Below, in pieces: positions 1 to 9,450 of a DNA stretch of 64,000 nt. The stretch is taken from contig NZ_JAZIFX010000001.1 in NCBI RefSeq assembly GCF_036634175.1, forward strand, positions 2,108,001 through 2,172,000, given 5' to 3'. The position numbers and the translations under genes are program-made. Every line of letters starts with the position of its first letter. Within the stretch, counting starts at the first letter, position 1. Source of the stretch: Streptomyces sp. P9-A2. Lineage in GTDB: Bacteria > Actinomycetota > Actinomycetes > Streptomycetales > Streptomycetaceae. A model generated the notes under the pieces. That model was not told where the DNA came from. It saw nothing but the letters and a program-made list of their open reading frames with translations, and ran no database searches.

Positions 1-109
1 CCACGACTCTGCGTCGAACCCCGCCAGGGCCTGGCCGCACCCGACGGGGGCTGGGGTGCCGCCCCCTACCAGCGTCGCGTGTGGGCGCCACCTGTCCGAA
101 CATTTCGGG

Positions 110-411
110 TCAGTCGGATGATTCCGGGCGCGGCGTGGTGATGATGACGGTGCGCAGTTCCTCCACGGCGCGGGCGCGGGCCCCGGCGAGTTCGGGTTCG
201 GTGACCTGGGCCGCCGCGACCGGCACGCTGCGGGGCAGCTCCGCGAAGTGCTCGCGGATGGTCTCGGCGATGCCCGGCTCGGCGCCCCAGAGGCCCCCGA
301 GGACGATCAGTCGGGGGTCCGCCAGGGCGACCGCCGCCGCCAGCACTCCGCCCACCGCGCGGGCCAGCGCGCCGCGGGTCCGCCGCGCCGTCGCGGAGTC
401 GCCGAGGGCGA
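110..411. repeat. Left copy of a ~300 bp direct repeat (ROK 3' end)
   Basis: This stretch aligns with 11156-11457 in the same orientation. The ~95 bases nearest the junction (about 315-411) are nearly identical; the outer part has more substitutions. Both copies are the 3' end of a ROK gene on the minus strand. The two copies bracket an ~11 kb segment. They look like diverged paralogues partly homogenised by recombination rather than a fresh duplication. Confidence 0.85.
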
Positions 412-1201
412 AGGCGACGCCGCCGCCGGTGATCCGCCGGATCTCGTCGACGGCGTCCTTCTCGCGTCCGTTGACCACGTGCGTGGCCCCGAGTTCGGTG
501 GCGAGCTCCAGCCGGGAGGGCAGCACGTCGACCGCGATGACCGTGGTCGCGCCGGCCACCCGGGCGGCCATCACCGTACTGAGGCCGACCGCGCCCGTGC
601 CCATCACCGCGAAGGTCGCGCCGGCGCCCACTTTCAGCGCCCGCAGGACCGTGCCGGCGCCGGTCTGGATGCCGCAGCCGAGCGGGCCGAGCAGTTCCAG
701 CGGCGCGCCGGCGCGGACCTTGACGGTGTTGCGTTCGTTGGTGACCTCGTAGGTGGCGAAGGACGACTGCCCGAAGAACCGGTCGTGGAGTGTGCCGTCC
801 CCTTCGGCGGACCGGAGCGCATGGGAGCCGTTGGGGCGCCGGCCGGCGAAGTTGATGGCGTTGAAGTTCGCGCAGCTCGCGGGGGACCCGTCGAAACAGG
901 GGTGGCACCGGCCGCAGGGCAGGAAGCTGATGGCGACGTGGTCGCCGGGCGCCACCTTCTCCACGGTCGTGCCCACCGCTTCGACGACGCCGGCGCCCTC
1001 GTGGCCGAGGACGACGGGAAGCGGCACCGGATACACCTGGTCGCGGACCACCAGGTCGGTGTGGCACAGGCCGGTGGCCACGATCCGCACCAGCACCTCG
1101 TCGTCGCGCGGAGCGTCCAGTACGGCGGACTCCGACTCGAAGGAACCCTTCTTCCGCACCACGGCGGCGGTGATCTCCCGGGCAGTCGCTGTATCGGTCA
1201 T
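110..1201 (-). CDS. Chimeric zinc alcohol dehydrogenase fused to a ROK C-terminus
   Basis: Residues 1 to about 264 are a medium-chain zinc alcohol dehydrogenase of the aryl/allyl-alcohol type: catalytic-zinc ligands C46, H67/E68 and C175, four structural-zinc cysteines (C95, C98, C101, C109), and a nucleotide-binding glycine motif GTGAVG near 201. In intact relatives the Rossmann fold continues after GGGVxFAL. Here the frame switches to [12 protein letters not shown], and the last ~99 residues match the C-terminus of the ROK regulator at 11153-12295 (about 86 percent identical by eye). The product therefore lacks the second half of the coenzyme domain and is probably inactive. The ATG at 1201 has a GGGCGG-like site upstream. 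The junction lies near 409-412. The reading frame is open across it, so a fusion protein could be made. Confidence 0.85.
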   Translation of the reverse strand: MTDTATAREITAAVVRKKGSFESESAVLDAPRDDEVLVRIVATGLCHTDLVVRDQVYPVPLPVVLGHEGAGVVEAVGTTVEKVAPGDHVAISFLPCGRCHPCFDGSPASCANFNAINFAGRRPNGSHALRSAEGDGTLHDRFFGQSSFATYEVTNERNTVKVRAGAPLELLGPLGCGIQTGAGTVLRALKVGAGATFAVMGTGAVGLSTVMAARVAGATTVIAVDVLPSRLELATELGATHVVNGREKDAVDEIRRITGGGVAFALGDSATARRTRGALARAVGGVLAAAVALADPRLIVLGGLWGAEPGIAETIREHFAELPRSVPVAAAQVTEPELAGARARAVEELRTVIITTPRPESSD

Positions 1202-1212
1202 GGCAGCCGCCC

Positions 1213-1614
1213 TCACCGGTACTCGTACATCGCCCACGCCACCATCTCGGCGTTGGGCACGGTCGCTTCCTCGAAGCCGTACAGGCGGCCGCACTTCGGC
1301 CGCAGCGCGTCCGTGGCCTCGCGGGAGACGGTCGCGAAGAAGTCGGCCAGGAAGCCGGTGTGCGCGCTCGCCCCCGGGCCGACGAAGCTGCTGAACGGGT
1401 GCGCGGCCATCGCGTTGCCGACGGCCTCCTTGAGGTCCGCGACGAACGACAGCTCGAAGTCGATGTCCACCCGGGTGCCCACGTTGCCGTGGCTGCCGGA
1501 CAGGTGGTCCCAGCCCAGGTCGTAGATCTGCCGGAGATTGTCCTCCTTCCAGTGGAACCCCGTTGAGGGGGCGGGGCAAGTCGCCGTCGAGACGAAGACC
1601 GTCTCCGCGCTCAC
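1213..1614 (-). CDS. Conserved hypothetical protein, 133 aa
   Basis: I do not recognise this family with confidence. The GTG at 1614 is chosen because GGGAGG lies about 6 bases upstream; an open frame extends further but has no coding character. The protein is soluble with no signal peptide and mixes hydrophobic and acidic segments ([35 protein letters not shown]). It ends only 11 bases before the dehydrogenase start and on the same strand, so the two were probably one operon. It may be a partner or accessory of the dehydrogenase. The upstream side abuts an IS remnant, so its own promoter region may have been replaced. Confidence 0.55.
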   Translation of the reverse strand: MSAETVFVSTATCPAPSTGFHWKEDNLRQIYDLGWDHLSGSHGNVGTRVDIDFELSFVADLKEAVGNAMAAHPFSSFVGPGASAHTGFLADFFATVSREATDALRPKCGRLYGFEEATVPNAEMVAWAMYEYR

Positions 1615-1639
1615 CAGCCTCCCGCCCGGTCGGGCGAGC

Positions 1640-1850
1640 CCTTCGCGACTCTCCGAACTCGTCCGGAATCTCTGGTCGGTTGAGGCCCTGCACCACGTCG
1701 GAGACGTGACGTTCGGCGAGGACGCCTCGTGAGTACGCACCGGCACCGCACCCCGCGCCATGGCCGCCCTGCGCAACCTCGCCGTCGGGCTCATGCGCCC
1801 AGCAGGCTGGATCGACATCGCCGCCGCATACGAGTGTGTTCCGGCGTGCG
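1640..1850 (+). pseudogene. ISAs1-family transposase remnant (C-terminal end)
   Basis: The plus-strand frame reads [18 protein letters not shown], then [10 protein letters not shown], a TGA stop, and [20 protein letters not shown] followed by DIAAAY. This is the conserved C-terminal end of ISAs1-type (H-repeat) transposases, which normally read [14 protein letters not shown]; here the Q position is a stop codon. Only the last ~70 codons survive and no terminal inverted repeat is evident. It lies immediately left of the aminobenzoate operon, and a second remnant of the same family lies at 10898-11152. Confidence 0.75.
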
Positions 1851-2157
1851 GGAGTGAGTGCGACCAGCGCGATGTCGTTGACGAGCCGCCGGCTCACTAC
1901 GCCATGAACATGGCCACGCGTTCCCTGCTACCTGTTCCCTGCCGTCCATTCGCTGGTAAATCGCATGGGCGGTCATTTCTTTCCAGGAATCGACCCGCCT
2001 CGAACAGAGATCGTGCAACTTTTCCCGTCATTCCGGCAAGCGCTTCCCCGAATTCCGAGAGATTCACACGCGGCACGAACTGACAGAAGACACCAGAGAC
2101 CTAGAAAGCACCACAAACACCAACATTCCAGACGGCCGGAAAAATTTAGTTGAAGGT
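1851..2157. other. AT-richer intergenic leader before the aminobenzoate operon
   Basis: About 300 bases without a convincing gene. The part from about 1960 to 2157 is clearly lower in GC than its surroundings and probably carries the promoter of the downstream operon. I see no convincing -35/-10 pair or operator palindrome. Confidence 0.4.
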
Positions 2158-2781
2158 TTGAACGCACCGCTCCCCCTTCCCGTACTCGACCCCGTGAGCA
2201 TTAATCCCGTCACCGTCACCGTGGCCTATCACGTGGTGCCGGGCTACGAGTCCGCCTTCCACTCCTGGGGGTGGGCCATACTGGCCGCGAGTGCGGCGCA
2301 GCCGGGCTTCATGGGGGGTGGTGTCCTCGTCGACCGAGAGGCTGAGTGGCATGTGGTCTACCGCTTCGACAGTGAAGGGTCCGCCCTGGCCTGGGAGGAC
2401 TCGCTCGCCCGGAAGCAGTGGGAGACCCGGACGGAGGGTTTCGCGCGGCAGACGGCCCGCCACAGCGTGCGGGGCGCGAAGGAGTGGTTCAACTCCCAGG
2501 CCGCCAAGCCCGCCGCGCCGGCCCCGCCGCCTCCGCCGTCGAAATGGAAACTGTGGTTCGTGAATATGAGCGCGGTGTTCCCACCGGTGCTCCTGTTCAA
2601 TGTCATCGTGCTTCCCTATCTCAGCAGCGTGAATCCGTTCCTCCGCGCACTGTTCCTTTGTCTGTGCGTGACGGCGCTCGTCACCTGGATTCTCATGCCG
2701 CGCCTCCAGCGTTTCTTCAAGAAATGGCTCTATCCGCCGCTCCAGACGCTTCGTGGACGGCACAAGCGACGGACCGCGTAG
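2158..2781 (+). CDS. Membrane-anchored ABM-like (ferredoxin-like fold) protein
   Basis: The N-terminal ~110 residues look like an antibiotic-biosynthesis-monooxygenase (dimeric alpha/beta barrel) domain of the actinobacterial ABM-superfamily type: VTVTVAYHVVPGYESAFHSW opens the domain, and HVVYRFDSEGSALAWEDS and the following W-rich helix are typical. A proline-rich linker (APAPPPPPS) leads to two membrane helices at about 140-162 and 165-185 and a basic tail. The start is uncertain: TTG at 2158, or GTG at 2194, which would begin just before the domain; neither has a good ribosome site. It is the first gene of the operon and ends 30 bases before pabAB. It could act as a small oxygenase or isomerase on a pathway intermediate at the membrane; that role is inference. 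Confidence 0.7.
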   Translation: MNAPLPLPVLDPVSINPVTVTVAYHVVPGYESAFHSWGWAILAASAAQPGFMGGGVLVDREAEWHVVYRFDSEGSALAWEDSLARKQWETRTEGFARQTARHSVRGAKEWFNSQAAKPAAPAPPPPPSKWKLWFVNMSAVFPPVLLFNVIVLPYLSSVNPFLRALFLCLCVTALVTWILMPRLQRFFKKWLYPPLQTLRGRHKRRTA

Positions 2782-2811
2782 GCCCGTGAACGACCAGAGG
2801 GAGGTGGGCGG

Positions 2812-5082
2812 GTGAAGACCCTGCTCATCGACAATTACGACTCGTACACGTACAACCTGTTCCAGCTGATCGCCGAGGTCAACGGCGAGGAGCCGGTGGT
2901 GATCCGCAACGACACCCCCGCCGACGCAATTCCGGATCTCGCGGAATTCGACAACGCGGTGATCTCGCCGGGTCCGGGACACCCGGGCCGGACGCGGGAC
3001 TTCGGCATCAGTGCCCGGATGCTCGCGGGGTCCCCGGTGCCGGTGCTCGGCGTGTGTCTGGGGCACCAGGGCATCGCGCTCGGGGAACACGGCCGGGTGC
3101 TGTCCGCGCCGGAGCCCCGGCACGGGTACCTGTCCGCGGTCCGGCACGACGGACAAGACCTGTTCCAGGGGCTGCCGCAGAACTTCACCGCGGTCCGCTA
3201 CCACTCGCTGTCCGTGCACGAGCCGCTGCCCGAGACCCTGGAGGGCACCGCCTGGGCCGAGGACGGCGTACTGATGGGGCTGCGACACCGCAGCCGGCCG
3301 CTGTGGGGCGTGCAGTTCCACCCGGAGTCCGTGCTCACCGACTACGGCCACCGCATGCTCGTGAACTTCCGCAACCTCACGGCCGAGCGGGCCCGTAAGA
3401 CGCGTACGAAGAACACCGCGGTCACCCCGATCCCGCGCCACCCGGCCGAACCGTCGGCCGTGGTCATCCCCCGGCCCCGGCGCCCCGACCGCCCCGGCTA
3501 CCGCCTGCACACCCGCCGCATCGCCACCGCGGTCGACACGGAGGCCGCCTTCACCCTGCTGTACGGCGCTTCCGAGCGGGCGTTCTGGTTGGACAGCTCC
3601 CGGGTCGAGCCGGGGCTCGCCCGCTTCTCTTTCTTCGGCGACGACAGCGGCCCGCTCGCGGAGTTCGTGCGGTACGACGTCACCGCCGGCCGCTGCGAGA
3701 TCGAGCGGACCGGGCGGCCGCCGCGCAAGGTCACGGCGAGTGTCTTCGACTACCTCAAGCGGCAGTTGTCGAACCGCCGGGTGGACGCCACCGGGCTGCC
3801 CTTCGACTTCACCGGCGGATATGTCGGCTACTTCGGCTACGAGACGAAGGCCGACTGCGGGTCGCCTAACCGGCACCGGGCCGAAACCCCGGACGCCTGC
3901 TGGCTGTTCGCCGACCGGCTGATCGCGGTGGACCACGAGGAGGGCTTCACCTACGCGGTCTGCCTGGCGGAGGACACCCCGCAGGCCGCGCGGGAGGCGG
4001 CGGACTGGCTCGAGAGCGCGGTCGCCCGACTGGCCTTCGTGTCCCAGGACGTGGAGCGGCCCTCGCCGCCGGCGCCGGCCGAACCGGACCTCGGTGCCGC
4101 CGAGCCGTGGCTGGTCCGCGACCGGGAGACCTACCTCGCGGACATCGAGACCTGCCGGCGAGAACTGCGGGCGGGCACCAGTTACGAGGTCTGCCTGACC
4201 AACGCCGCCCGTTTCCCCGCTCCGGCCGACGCGTACGACTTCTACCGGGTGCTGCGCCGCGTCAACCCGGCCCCGTACGCGGCCTTCCTGAGGTTCGGGG
4301 ACCTCGACGTGGCCGGCTCCTCCCCCGAGCGCTACCTGCGGATCACACGGGAGGGGATCGCCGAGGCCAGACCCATCAAGGGCACCGCGCCCCGTGGCCA
4401 CACCCCGGAGGAGGACGCCCGGCTCAGGGACGCGCTGGCGGCGGACGCCAAGACCCGTGCCGAGAACCTGATGATCGTCGACCTGCTCCGCAACGACCTG
4501 GGTCAGGTCTGCCGGACCGGGACGGTACGGGTCCCGCGGCTCATGGCGACCGAGACGTACGCCACCGTCCACCAGCTCGTCTCCACCGTCGAGGGGCGAC
4601 TGCGCGCGGACACGGACGCGGTGGACTGCGTCCGGGCCTGCTTCCCCGCCGGGTCGATGACCGGCGCGCCGAAGCTCCGCACCCTGGAGATCATCGACTC
4701 CCTGGAGACCGAGGCCCGCGGTGTCTACTCCGGCGCCCTCGGTTACCTGGGGTGCAGCGGCGGCGCGGACCTGAGTGTCGTCATCCGTACGGCCGTACTC
4801 GCCGACGGTCTGCTGCACCTGGGCGCCGGCGGGGCGATCGTCCTCGACTCCGACCCGGTCGCGGAGTACGACGAGATGCTGCTGAAGACCGCGGCCCAGA
4901 TGCGGGCCCTGCGGGAGCAGGCGGCGGGGGAAACCCCGGCGACCGCGGTACCTGCCGGGGCGCCTCGGCAGGAGCCCGCTCCGGCAACGGAACGGACCGT
5001 CGGCCCCCGCGAACCCGCCGCCCCACCGGCGGGTGTGTGTGAGGACGCCGGGCCGGTCGTCGTAGAGGAGGCCGTCCGATGA
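2812..5082 (+). CDS. pabAB: Aminodeoxychorismate synthase, PabA-PabB fusion
   Basis: A 756-residue fusion that makes 4-amino-4-deoxychorismate from chorismate and glutamine. The glutamine amidotransferase domain occupies residues 1 to ~190, with nucleophile C82 in GVCLGHQG and H170/E172 in VQFHPES. The chorismate-binding PabB domain follows from about 235 to 710. The signature PIKGT carries Lys (about K523), as in aminodeoxychorismate synthase; anthranilate synthases have Ala there. PAGSMTGAPK is also present. The C-terminal ~45 residues are a Pro/Ala-rich tail. A ribosome site GGGAGGTGGGCGG precedes the ATG. The stop overlaps the next start as ATGA, indicating translational coupling. PabAB fusions in Streptomyces occur in secondary pathways as well as folate synthesis; the operon context favours a secondary pathway. 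Confidence 0.93.
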   Translation: MKTLLIDNYDSYTYNLFQLIAEVNGEEPVVIRNDTPADAIPDLAEFDNAVISPGPGHPGRTRDFGISARMLAGSPVPVLGVCLGHQGIALGEHGRVLSAPEPRHGYLSAVRHDGQDLFQGLPQNFTAVRYHSLSVHEPLPETLEGTAWAEDGVLMGLRHRSRPLWGVQFHPESVLTDYGHRMLVNFRNLTAERARKTRTKNTAVTPIPRHPAEPSAVVIPRPRRPDRPGYRLHTRRIATAVDTEAAFTLLYGASERAFWLDSSRVEPGLARFSFFGDDSGPLAEFVRYDVTAGRCEIERTGRPPRKVTASVFDYLKRQLSNRRVDATGLPFDFTGGYVGYFGYETKADCGSPNRHRAETPDACWLFADRLIAVDHEEGFTYAVCLAEDTPQAAREAADWLESAVARLAFVSQDVERPSPPAPAEPDLGAAEPWLVRDRETYLADIETCRRELRAGTSYEVCLTNAARFPAPADAYDFYRVLRRVNPAPYAAFLRFGDLDVAGSSPERYLRITREGIAEARPIKGTAPRGHTPEEDARLRDALAADAKTRAENLMIVDLLRNDLGQVCRTGTVRVPRLMATETYATVHQLVSTVEGRLRADTDAVDCVRACFPAGSMTGAPKLRTLEIIDSLETEARGVYSGALGYLGCSGGADLSVVIRTAVLADGLLHLGAGGAIVLDSDPVAEYDEMLLKTAAQMRALREQAAGETPATAVPAGAPRQEPAPATERTVGPREPAAPPAGVCEDAGPVVVEEAVR

Positions 5083-6602
5083 CGACACCGCAGACCGCCA
5101 CGGCTCCGCCCGACGCCGCTGCTCCCGGGAACCTCGCGGCTCAGCTCGCCGGACTCGCCGAGCGGCGGGGCTGGGGCGCCCGGGTCGCCTTCCACCAGGG
5201 GCATCGTGTCTGGACCCACGGCGAGGTGCACGCCCTCGCGGCCCGCGCGGCCGGTGTGCTCGCGGAGCGGGGCGTGCGTCCCGGCGACCGGGTTCTGCTG
5301 GCGCTGCCCGACGGCATCGCCTGGGTGACGGCCTTCCTCGCCACCGCCCGCCTCGGTGCCGTGGCCGTCCTGGTCAACCCCGAACTCCCGGCGGCCGAGC
5401 ACGCCTTCATGGCCGAGGACACCGAAGCCGTGCTGTGCGTGACCGGGCCGGGCCTGGAGGACCGGTTCACCGACCGGGCCCGGCTCGGCGCCGACCAGCT
5501 GGTCGCGCTCACCGCGACCGCCGGGCCGGCCGACGCCCACCAGGCCGACGCGCACACCCCGCTGTACATCCAGTACACCTCCGGCACCACGGGCCGCCCC
5601 AAGGGGGTCGTCCACGGTCATGGCGACCCGAAGGCGTACCACGAGCTGATCGGCCGGCGGCTGCTGCGGATCACCGAGGACGACGTCACCCTGTCGGTGT
5701 CCAAGCTGTACTTCGCATACGGCTTCGGCAACGCCTTCGTCTTCCCGCTCTTCTCCGGCTCGTCCGCCGTTCTGGTGGACGGGCGCCCGACCCCGGCCGC
5801 CGTCGACGGACTGGTCGCCCGGCACCGGGTGACCCTGCTCTACTCCGTGCCGTCCGCGTACGCCGCGCTGGTGGCCGACCGGGGCAGCGGGCACCAGCCC
5901 TGCTTCGCCTCGGTGCGCGCCGCGGTGTCGGCCGGTGAGGGCCTGCCCGAGGGGCTCGGGCATCAGGTCACCGGTCTGCTCGGCGCGCCGGTCCTGGAGC
6001 AGATCGGCTCCACCGAGGCCGGGCACGCCTTCTGTGCCAACAGCCTCGACCACAACCACCCGGGCACCGTCGGCCGTCCCGTCCCCGGCTTCGAGGTGGA
6101 GCTGCGCGACCGGGCCGGGCGTCCGGTGCCGGACGGTACTGAGGGCGAGCTGTGGGTGCGCGGGCCGACGGTGACGCCCGGTTACCTGAACCGGCCCGAG
6201 GAGACGGACCGCACCCTGGTCGGCGGCTGGCTGGCCACCCACGACCGGGCGCGCCGCGAGCCGGACGGCGCCTACCGGCACCTGGGCCGCACCGACGACA
6301 TGGAGATGGTCGGCGGCATCACCGTCTCCCCGCTGGAGGTGGAGGCCGTGCTGCGGACCCATCCGGGGGCACGGGAGGTCGCGGTCGTGGCCGTCACCGA
6401 CGGGCGTGGCGTCAGCCGGCTGCGCGCGTTCGTCGTACCCGTCACGTCGCCGGAGCCCGGTCTGGCGGAGGACCTGATCCGGCTGGCCCGGGAGCGCCTG
6501 GCCGCCTTCAAGGTCCCCAGAAGCGTCAGCTTCGTCCCGTCGCTCCCCCGCACCCCCACCGGCAAGCTCCGCCGCCATCTGGTCCGCCAGGGCGCGTGGT
6601 GA
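5079..6602 (+). CDS. Benzoate-CoA ligase-type acyl-adenylating enzyme
   Basis: A 507-residue ANL-superfamily enzyme. The P-loop-like A3 motif YTSGTTGRPKG lies near residues 164-175, the adenine-binding segment is IGSTEAGH near 311, and the C-terminal A10 lysine is in PTGKLRRH near 495. The stretch KLYFAYGFGNAFVFPL is characteristic of the benzoate/aminobenzoate/hydroxybenzoate-CoA ligase branch, so an aryl acid is the likely substrate and 4-aminobenzoate the obvious candidate here. It is coupled to pabAB by an ATGA overlap. No carrier protein or thiotemplate gene is nearby, so the acceptor is more likely CoA or a small amine than a carrier, but the sequence does not settle this. Confidence 0.88.
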   Translation: MTTPQTATAPPDAAAPGNLAAQLAGLAERRGWGARVAFHQGHRVWTHGEVHALAARAAGVLAERGVRPGDRVLLALPDGIAWVTAFLATARLGAVAVLVNPELPAAEHAFMAEDTEAVLCVTGPGLEDRFTDRARLGADQLVALTATAGPADAHQADAHTPLYIQYTSGTTGRPKGVVHGHGDPKAYHELIGRRLLRITEDDVTLSVSKLYFAYGFGNAFVFPLFSGSSAVLVDGRPTPAAVDGLVARHRVTLLYSVPSAYAALVADRGSGHQPCFASVRAAVSAGEGLPEGLGHQVTGLLGAPVLEQIGSTEAGHAFCANSLDHNHPGTVGRPVPGFEVELRDRAGRPVPDGTEGELWVRGPTVTPGYLNRPEETDRTLVGGWLATHDRARREPDGAYRHLGRTDDMEMVGGITVSPLEVEAVLRTHPGAREVAVVAVTDGRGVSRLRAFVVPVTSPEPGLAEDLIRLARERLAAFKVPRSVSFVPSLPRTPTGKLRRHLVRQGAW

Positions 6603-6660
6603 TCCGGTGACCGACCCGGCAGACCTCCCGACAGACCTTCCGACAGAAAGGACCGGCCCC

Positions 6661-8229
6661 ATGCGACAGCAGGAGCCCTCGTTCTCCGACCGCGGGTTCT
6701 ACCTGGGCCCGGTGTTCCGGCGGGCCGCCGACCGGCACGGAGCCGTCTTCGTCACCCTGGACCGCCCGCTGGACGTCCGCCCCGAGTTGGGGGTCGACCT
6801 CAGCTACCCGGTGCTGGCCGACGTCGTCGAGGAGCTGTCCGGCCGGCTGTGGGAGGCCGGGGTACGGCCCTCGGAGCAGGTGGTCGTGCACAAGACGGAC
6901 AACGTCGACATCATGCTGCTGACCTGCGCCGTCTCCCGCATCGGCGCCGTGCCCGTACTGCTCTCGCCGGGTCTGGACGGTACGGTCGCCGGCCGGCTGC
7001 TCGCACGGCTCCGGCGGCCCTGGCTGATCACCGACAGGGCGAAGCTGGACGGCCCGCTGAAGGAGGTCGACCTCTCCGCGCTGGTGGGGCGGACACTGTC
7101 CGTGGACGACGCGCCGGGAGCCGATCCGCTGGAGAAGTACGCCGGCGCCGAACTTCCCGCGCCCGTGCGGCTGCACCCCCGCGAACCAGCGCTGATCACT
7201 CACAGTTCCGGCACCACCGGCGTGCCCAAGCTCGCCGTGCACTGCGCGAGCACCATGGGGAGCCGGCTCGTGCCGCAGAAGGCGATGGGCTGGCCCACGC
7301 GCGGTGAGACGGCGGCGCTGCACATGTCCTTCGTGCACTCGCGCTTCTACCATCTGCTCGGCGTCCTGCTGCACTTCGGCAGCCCGCTCGTGCTGATCAC
7401 CGATCCGGAACCGGCCGCGGTGGGACCGTTGCTGGCCCGGCACCGGCCCGGCATCGTGGAGACCCACCCCAACACGTTCGTGCTGTGGGAGGAGCTGGCG
7501 GACGCGCCCGGAGCGCCGCTGTCCCGGGTCCTGTCGTACGGCTCCACGTTCGACGCCATCCATCCGCGCACCGTCCGGCGGCTGCTGGGCGCCTCCAGGC
7601 GTCGTACGCCCTGGCTGATCCAGCTGTACGGGCAGAGCGAGACGGGGCCGGTCGCGTTCCAGTGGTTCACCCGGCGCGGTGCCGCACGGGCGGACGGACG
7701 CCGGGTCGGGATCGGGATACCCGGCTTCACCCGCGTCCGCGTCACCGGCCCCGACGGCAGGCGGGTGCCGGCCGGTACACCGGGCCGGATCGAGGCCCGG
7801 ACCAGGGGCCGCATCCTCACCTACCTCGGCGCCCGGGAGCAGTACGAGCGTCAACTGGACGGCGGGTGGTGGCGGATGGGCGACATGGGATACCGGAGCC
7901 GCTCGGGCGCGCTGCACCTGATCGACCGTGAGGTCGACCGGATCGACTCCCTGCGCAGCAACCTGGAGGTCGAGGACACGCTGATGTCCCGGCTGGAGGA
8001 GCTGCGCGAGGTCGTCATCGTGCAGGGCGCGAACCGCGAACCGGTGCCGGTGGTGTGCGTCAAGGGCGAACGGCCCCTGGACCCGGAGCGCTGGCGGGAG
8101 GCCACCGCCGACCTGCCGGCGATGGCCGAGCCGCGGCAGTGGCGGTTCGAGGAGCTGCCGATGACGGCCACGTGGAAGGTGAAGCGGGTAGAGATCACCC
8201 GCATGCTGGCAGCGGGGGTCCGCGCATGA
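6661..8229 (+). CDS. Second AMP-dependent ligase, divergent
   Basis: An ANL-family protein of 522 residues from the ATG at 6661, chosen because AAAGGA lies 8 bases upstream; a GTG at 6607 would add 18 residues of TDLPTE-like repeat. The A3 motif reads HSSGTTGVPK, a QLYGQSETG segment is present, and the hinge region is RMGDMGYRSRSGALHLIDR. The C-terminal end has the lysine context TWKVKRVE instead of PxGKxxR. It belongs to a class of stand-alone adenylases seen in Streptomyces small-molecule clusters. The substrate cannot be read from sequence. With two ligases side by side, one may activate an aryl acid and the other a fatty or amino acid, or one may be an amide synthetase. The stop overlaps the next start (ATGA). 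Confidence 0.82.
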   Translation: MRQQEPSFSDRGFYLGPVFRRAADRHGAVFVTLDRPLDVRPELGVDLSYPVLADVVEELSGRLWEAGVRPSEQVVVHKTDNVDIMLLTCAVSRIGAVPVLLSPGLDGTVAGRLLARLRRPWLITDRAKLDGPLKEVDLSALVGRTLSVDDAPGADPLEKYAGAELPAPVRLHPREPALITHSSGTTGVPKLAVHCASTMGSRLVPQKAMGWPTRGETAALHMSFVHSRFYHLLGVLLHFGSPLVLITDPEPAAVGPLLARHRPGIVETHPNTFVLWEELADAPGAPLSRVLSYGSTFDAIHPRTVRRLLGASRRRTPWLIQLYGQSETGPVAFQWFTRRGAARADGRRVGIGIPGFTRVRVTGPDGRRVPAGTPGRIEARTRGRILTYLGAREQYERQLDGGWWRMGDMGYRSRSGALHLIDREVDRIDSLRSNLEVEDTLMSRLEELREVVIVQGANREPVPVVCVKGERPLDPERWREATADLPAMAEPRQWRFEELPMTATWKVKRVEITRMLAAGVRA

Positions 8230-9437
8230 GCCCGGACGTCGCCGGAGAGCATCCGGTCGTCGTGGTGGGCGCCGGTCCTGTGGGTTTGTCCGCGGCGCTC
8301 GCTCTACGGGCCCGCGATCTGCCGGTCGTCCTCCTGGAGGCCGACCCGAAGGGCCGTCGGCGTCCCGGCAGCCGCGCCCTGTTCGTGCACCGGGAGACCC
8401 TGCGGCTGCTCGACGGGATGCGTCCGGGGCTGGCCGCCGAGATCACCGCGTACGGGCGCACCTGGCACACCCGGCGGACCCTGTACCGGGGCCGTGAGGT
8501 GTACTCCCGCACCTTTCCGCCGCCCTCCGGCCTGCCGCCCTTCACCAGTCTGCGACAGGTGGACACCGAACGCTTCCTGCTCGCCGCCTGCGAGGCGGCC
8601 GGGGTGGAGTTCGTCTGGGACGCGGAGGTGGCGCACGTACGGACCACCCCCGCGGAGGCCGTGCTGACCACCGAGGACGGGCGGGCCTGGAGCGCCCGGC
8701 ACGTCATCGCCGCGGACGGGGCCCGCTCGGCGGTCCGGGCCGCGCTGGACATCCGGATGGAGGGCACGCACGGGGAGGGCTTCCACGTCGTCGTGGACGT
8801 GGCCGACGTACCGGGCGCCGAGCTGCCGCTGGAGCGGGTCTTCCACTACGAGCATCCGGGGCTCGGCGGGCGCAGCGTGATGCGGGTGCCGTTCACCGGT
8901 GGCTTCCAGGTCGACCTGCAGTGCCGGGACGACGACGCGCGGGAGGCGTACGGCACTCGGGAGGCCGTACGGGAGTGGCTGCCCGCGGTCGTCGGGGACG
9001 GGTACGCCGAGCGGATCCTGTGGGTGTCGACGTACCGCTTCCTGCGGAAGGTCGCGGCCTCCTTCACCGATCCGCACGGGCGGGTGCTGCTCGTCGGCGA
9101 GGCGGCGCATCTCTTCCCGCCGTTCGGCGCGCGGGGCATGAACAGCGGGATCGCCGACGCGGCGGCGGCAGCGGAAGCCGTCGCGGCGTCCCTCGCTTCG
9201 GGGTCGGCGGCGGCGGTCGCCGGGTTCGCCGAGGTCCGGCGGGCGGCGGGCCTGTTCAACAGCGCCGCCGCCGGGACCGCGCTCGATCATCTGCGGCCAC
9301 GACGCCGGATCATCCGGGTCAAGCAGCGGGTGGCCGCGGCCTTCTCGCCCGTACTGCCGTGGTGCGGGTCGTGGCTGGAGCACGCGCCGTACGGCCCCCG
9401 GCACGGGGCGCCCGCCGTCGCGGGCCGCAAGTACTGA
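8226..9437 (+). CDS. FAD-dependent aromatic monooxygenase
   Basis: A 403-residue group A flavoprotein monooxygenase. It has a dinucleotide-binding GAGPVGLSAALAL at residues ~14-26, the DG motif variant AADGARSAVR near 160, and the FAD-ribityl motif GRVLLVGEAAHLFPPFGARG near 288-307, all in the order expected for the UbiH/PHBH family. R and Q residues in LRQVDTERFL are typical. It has no membrane segment. Encoded between two adenylating enzymes and a PabC-like gene, it most plausibly hydroxylates the aminobenzoate ring, or decarboxylates it oxidatively as known 4-aminobenzoate hydroxylases do. Which carbon is attacked is not visible. It is translationally coupled to the preceding ligase. Confidence 0.88.
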   Translation: MSPDVAGEHPVVVVGAGPVGLSAALALRARDLPVVLLEADPKGRRRPGSRALFVHRETLRLLDGMRPGLAAEITAYGRTWHTRRTLYRGREVYSRTFPPPSGLPPFTSLRQVDTERFLLAACEAAGVEFVWDAEVAHVRTTPAEAVLTTEDGRAWSARHVIAADGARSAVRAALDIRMEGTHGEGFHVVVDVADVPGAELPLERVFHYEHPGLGGRSVMRVPFTGGFQVDLQCRDDDAREAYGTREAVREWLPAVVGDGYAERILWVSTYRFLRKVAASFTDPHGRVLLVGEAAHLFPPFGARGMNSGIADAAAAAEAVAASLASGSAAAVAGFAEVRRAAGLFNSAAAGTALDHLRPRRRIIRVKQRVAAAFSPVLPWCGSWLEHAPYGPRHGAPAVAGRKY

Positions 9438-9450
9438 GGAAGGAACGCCT

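Noticed and set aside
2146..5088. A 980-codon open frame antisense to pabAB
   Set aside because: It is the antisense shadow of a clearly coding gene, with no domain.
5079..9437. An NRPS or PKS module hidden in the aminobenzoate operon
   Set aside because: The adenylating enzymes are stand-alone; there is no carrier, condensation or ketosynthase motif.
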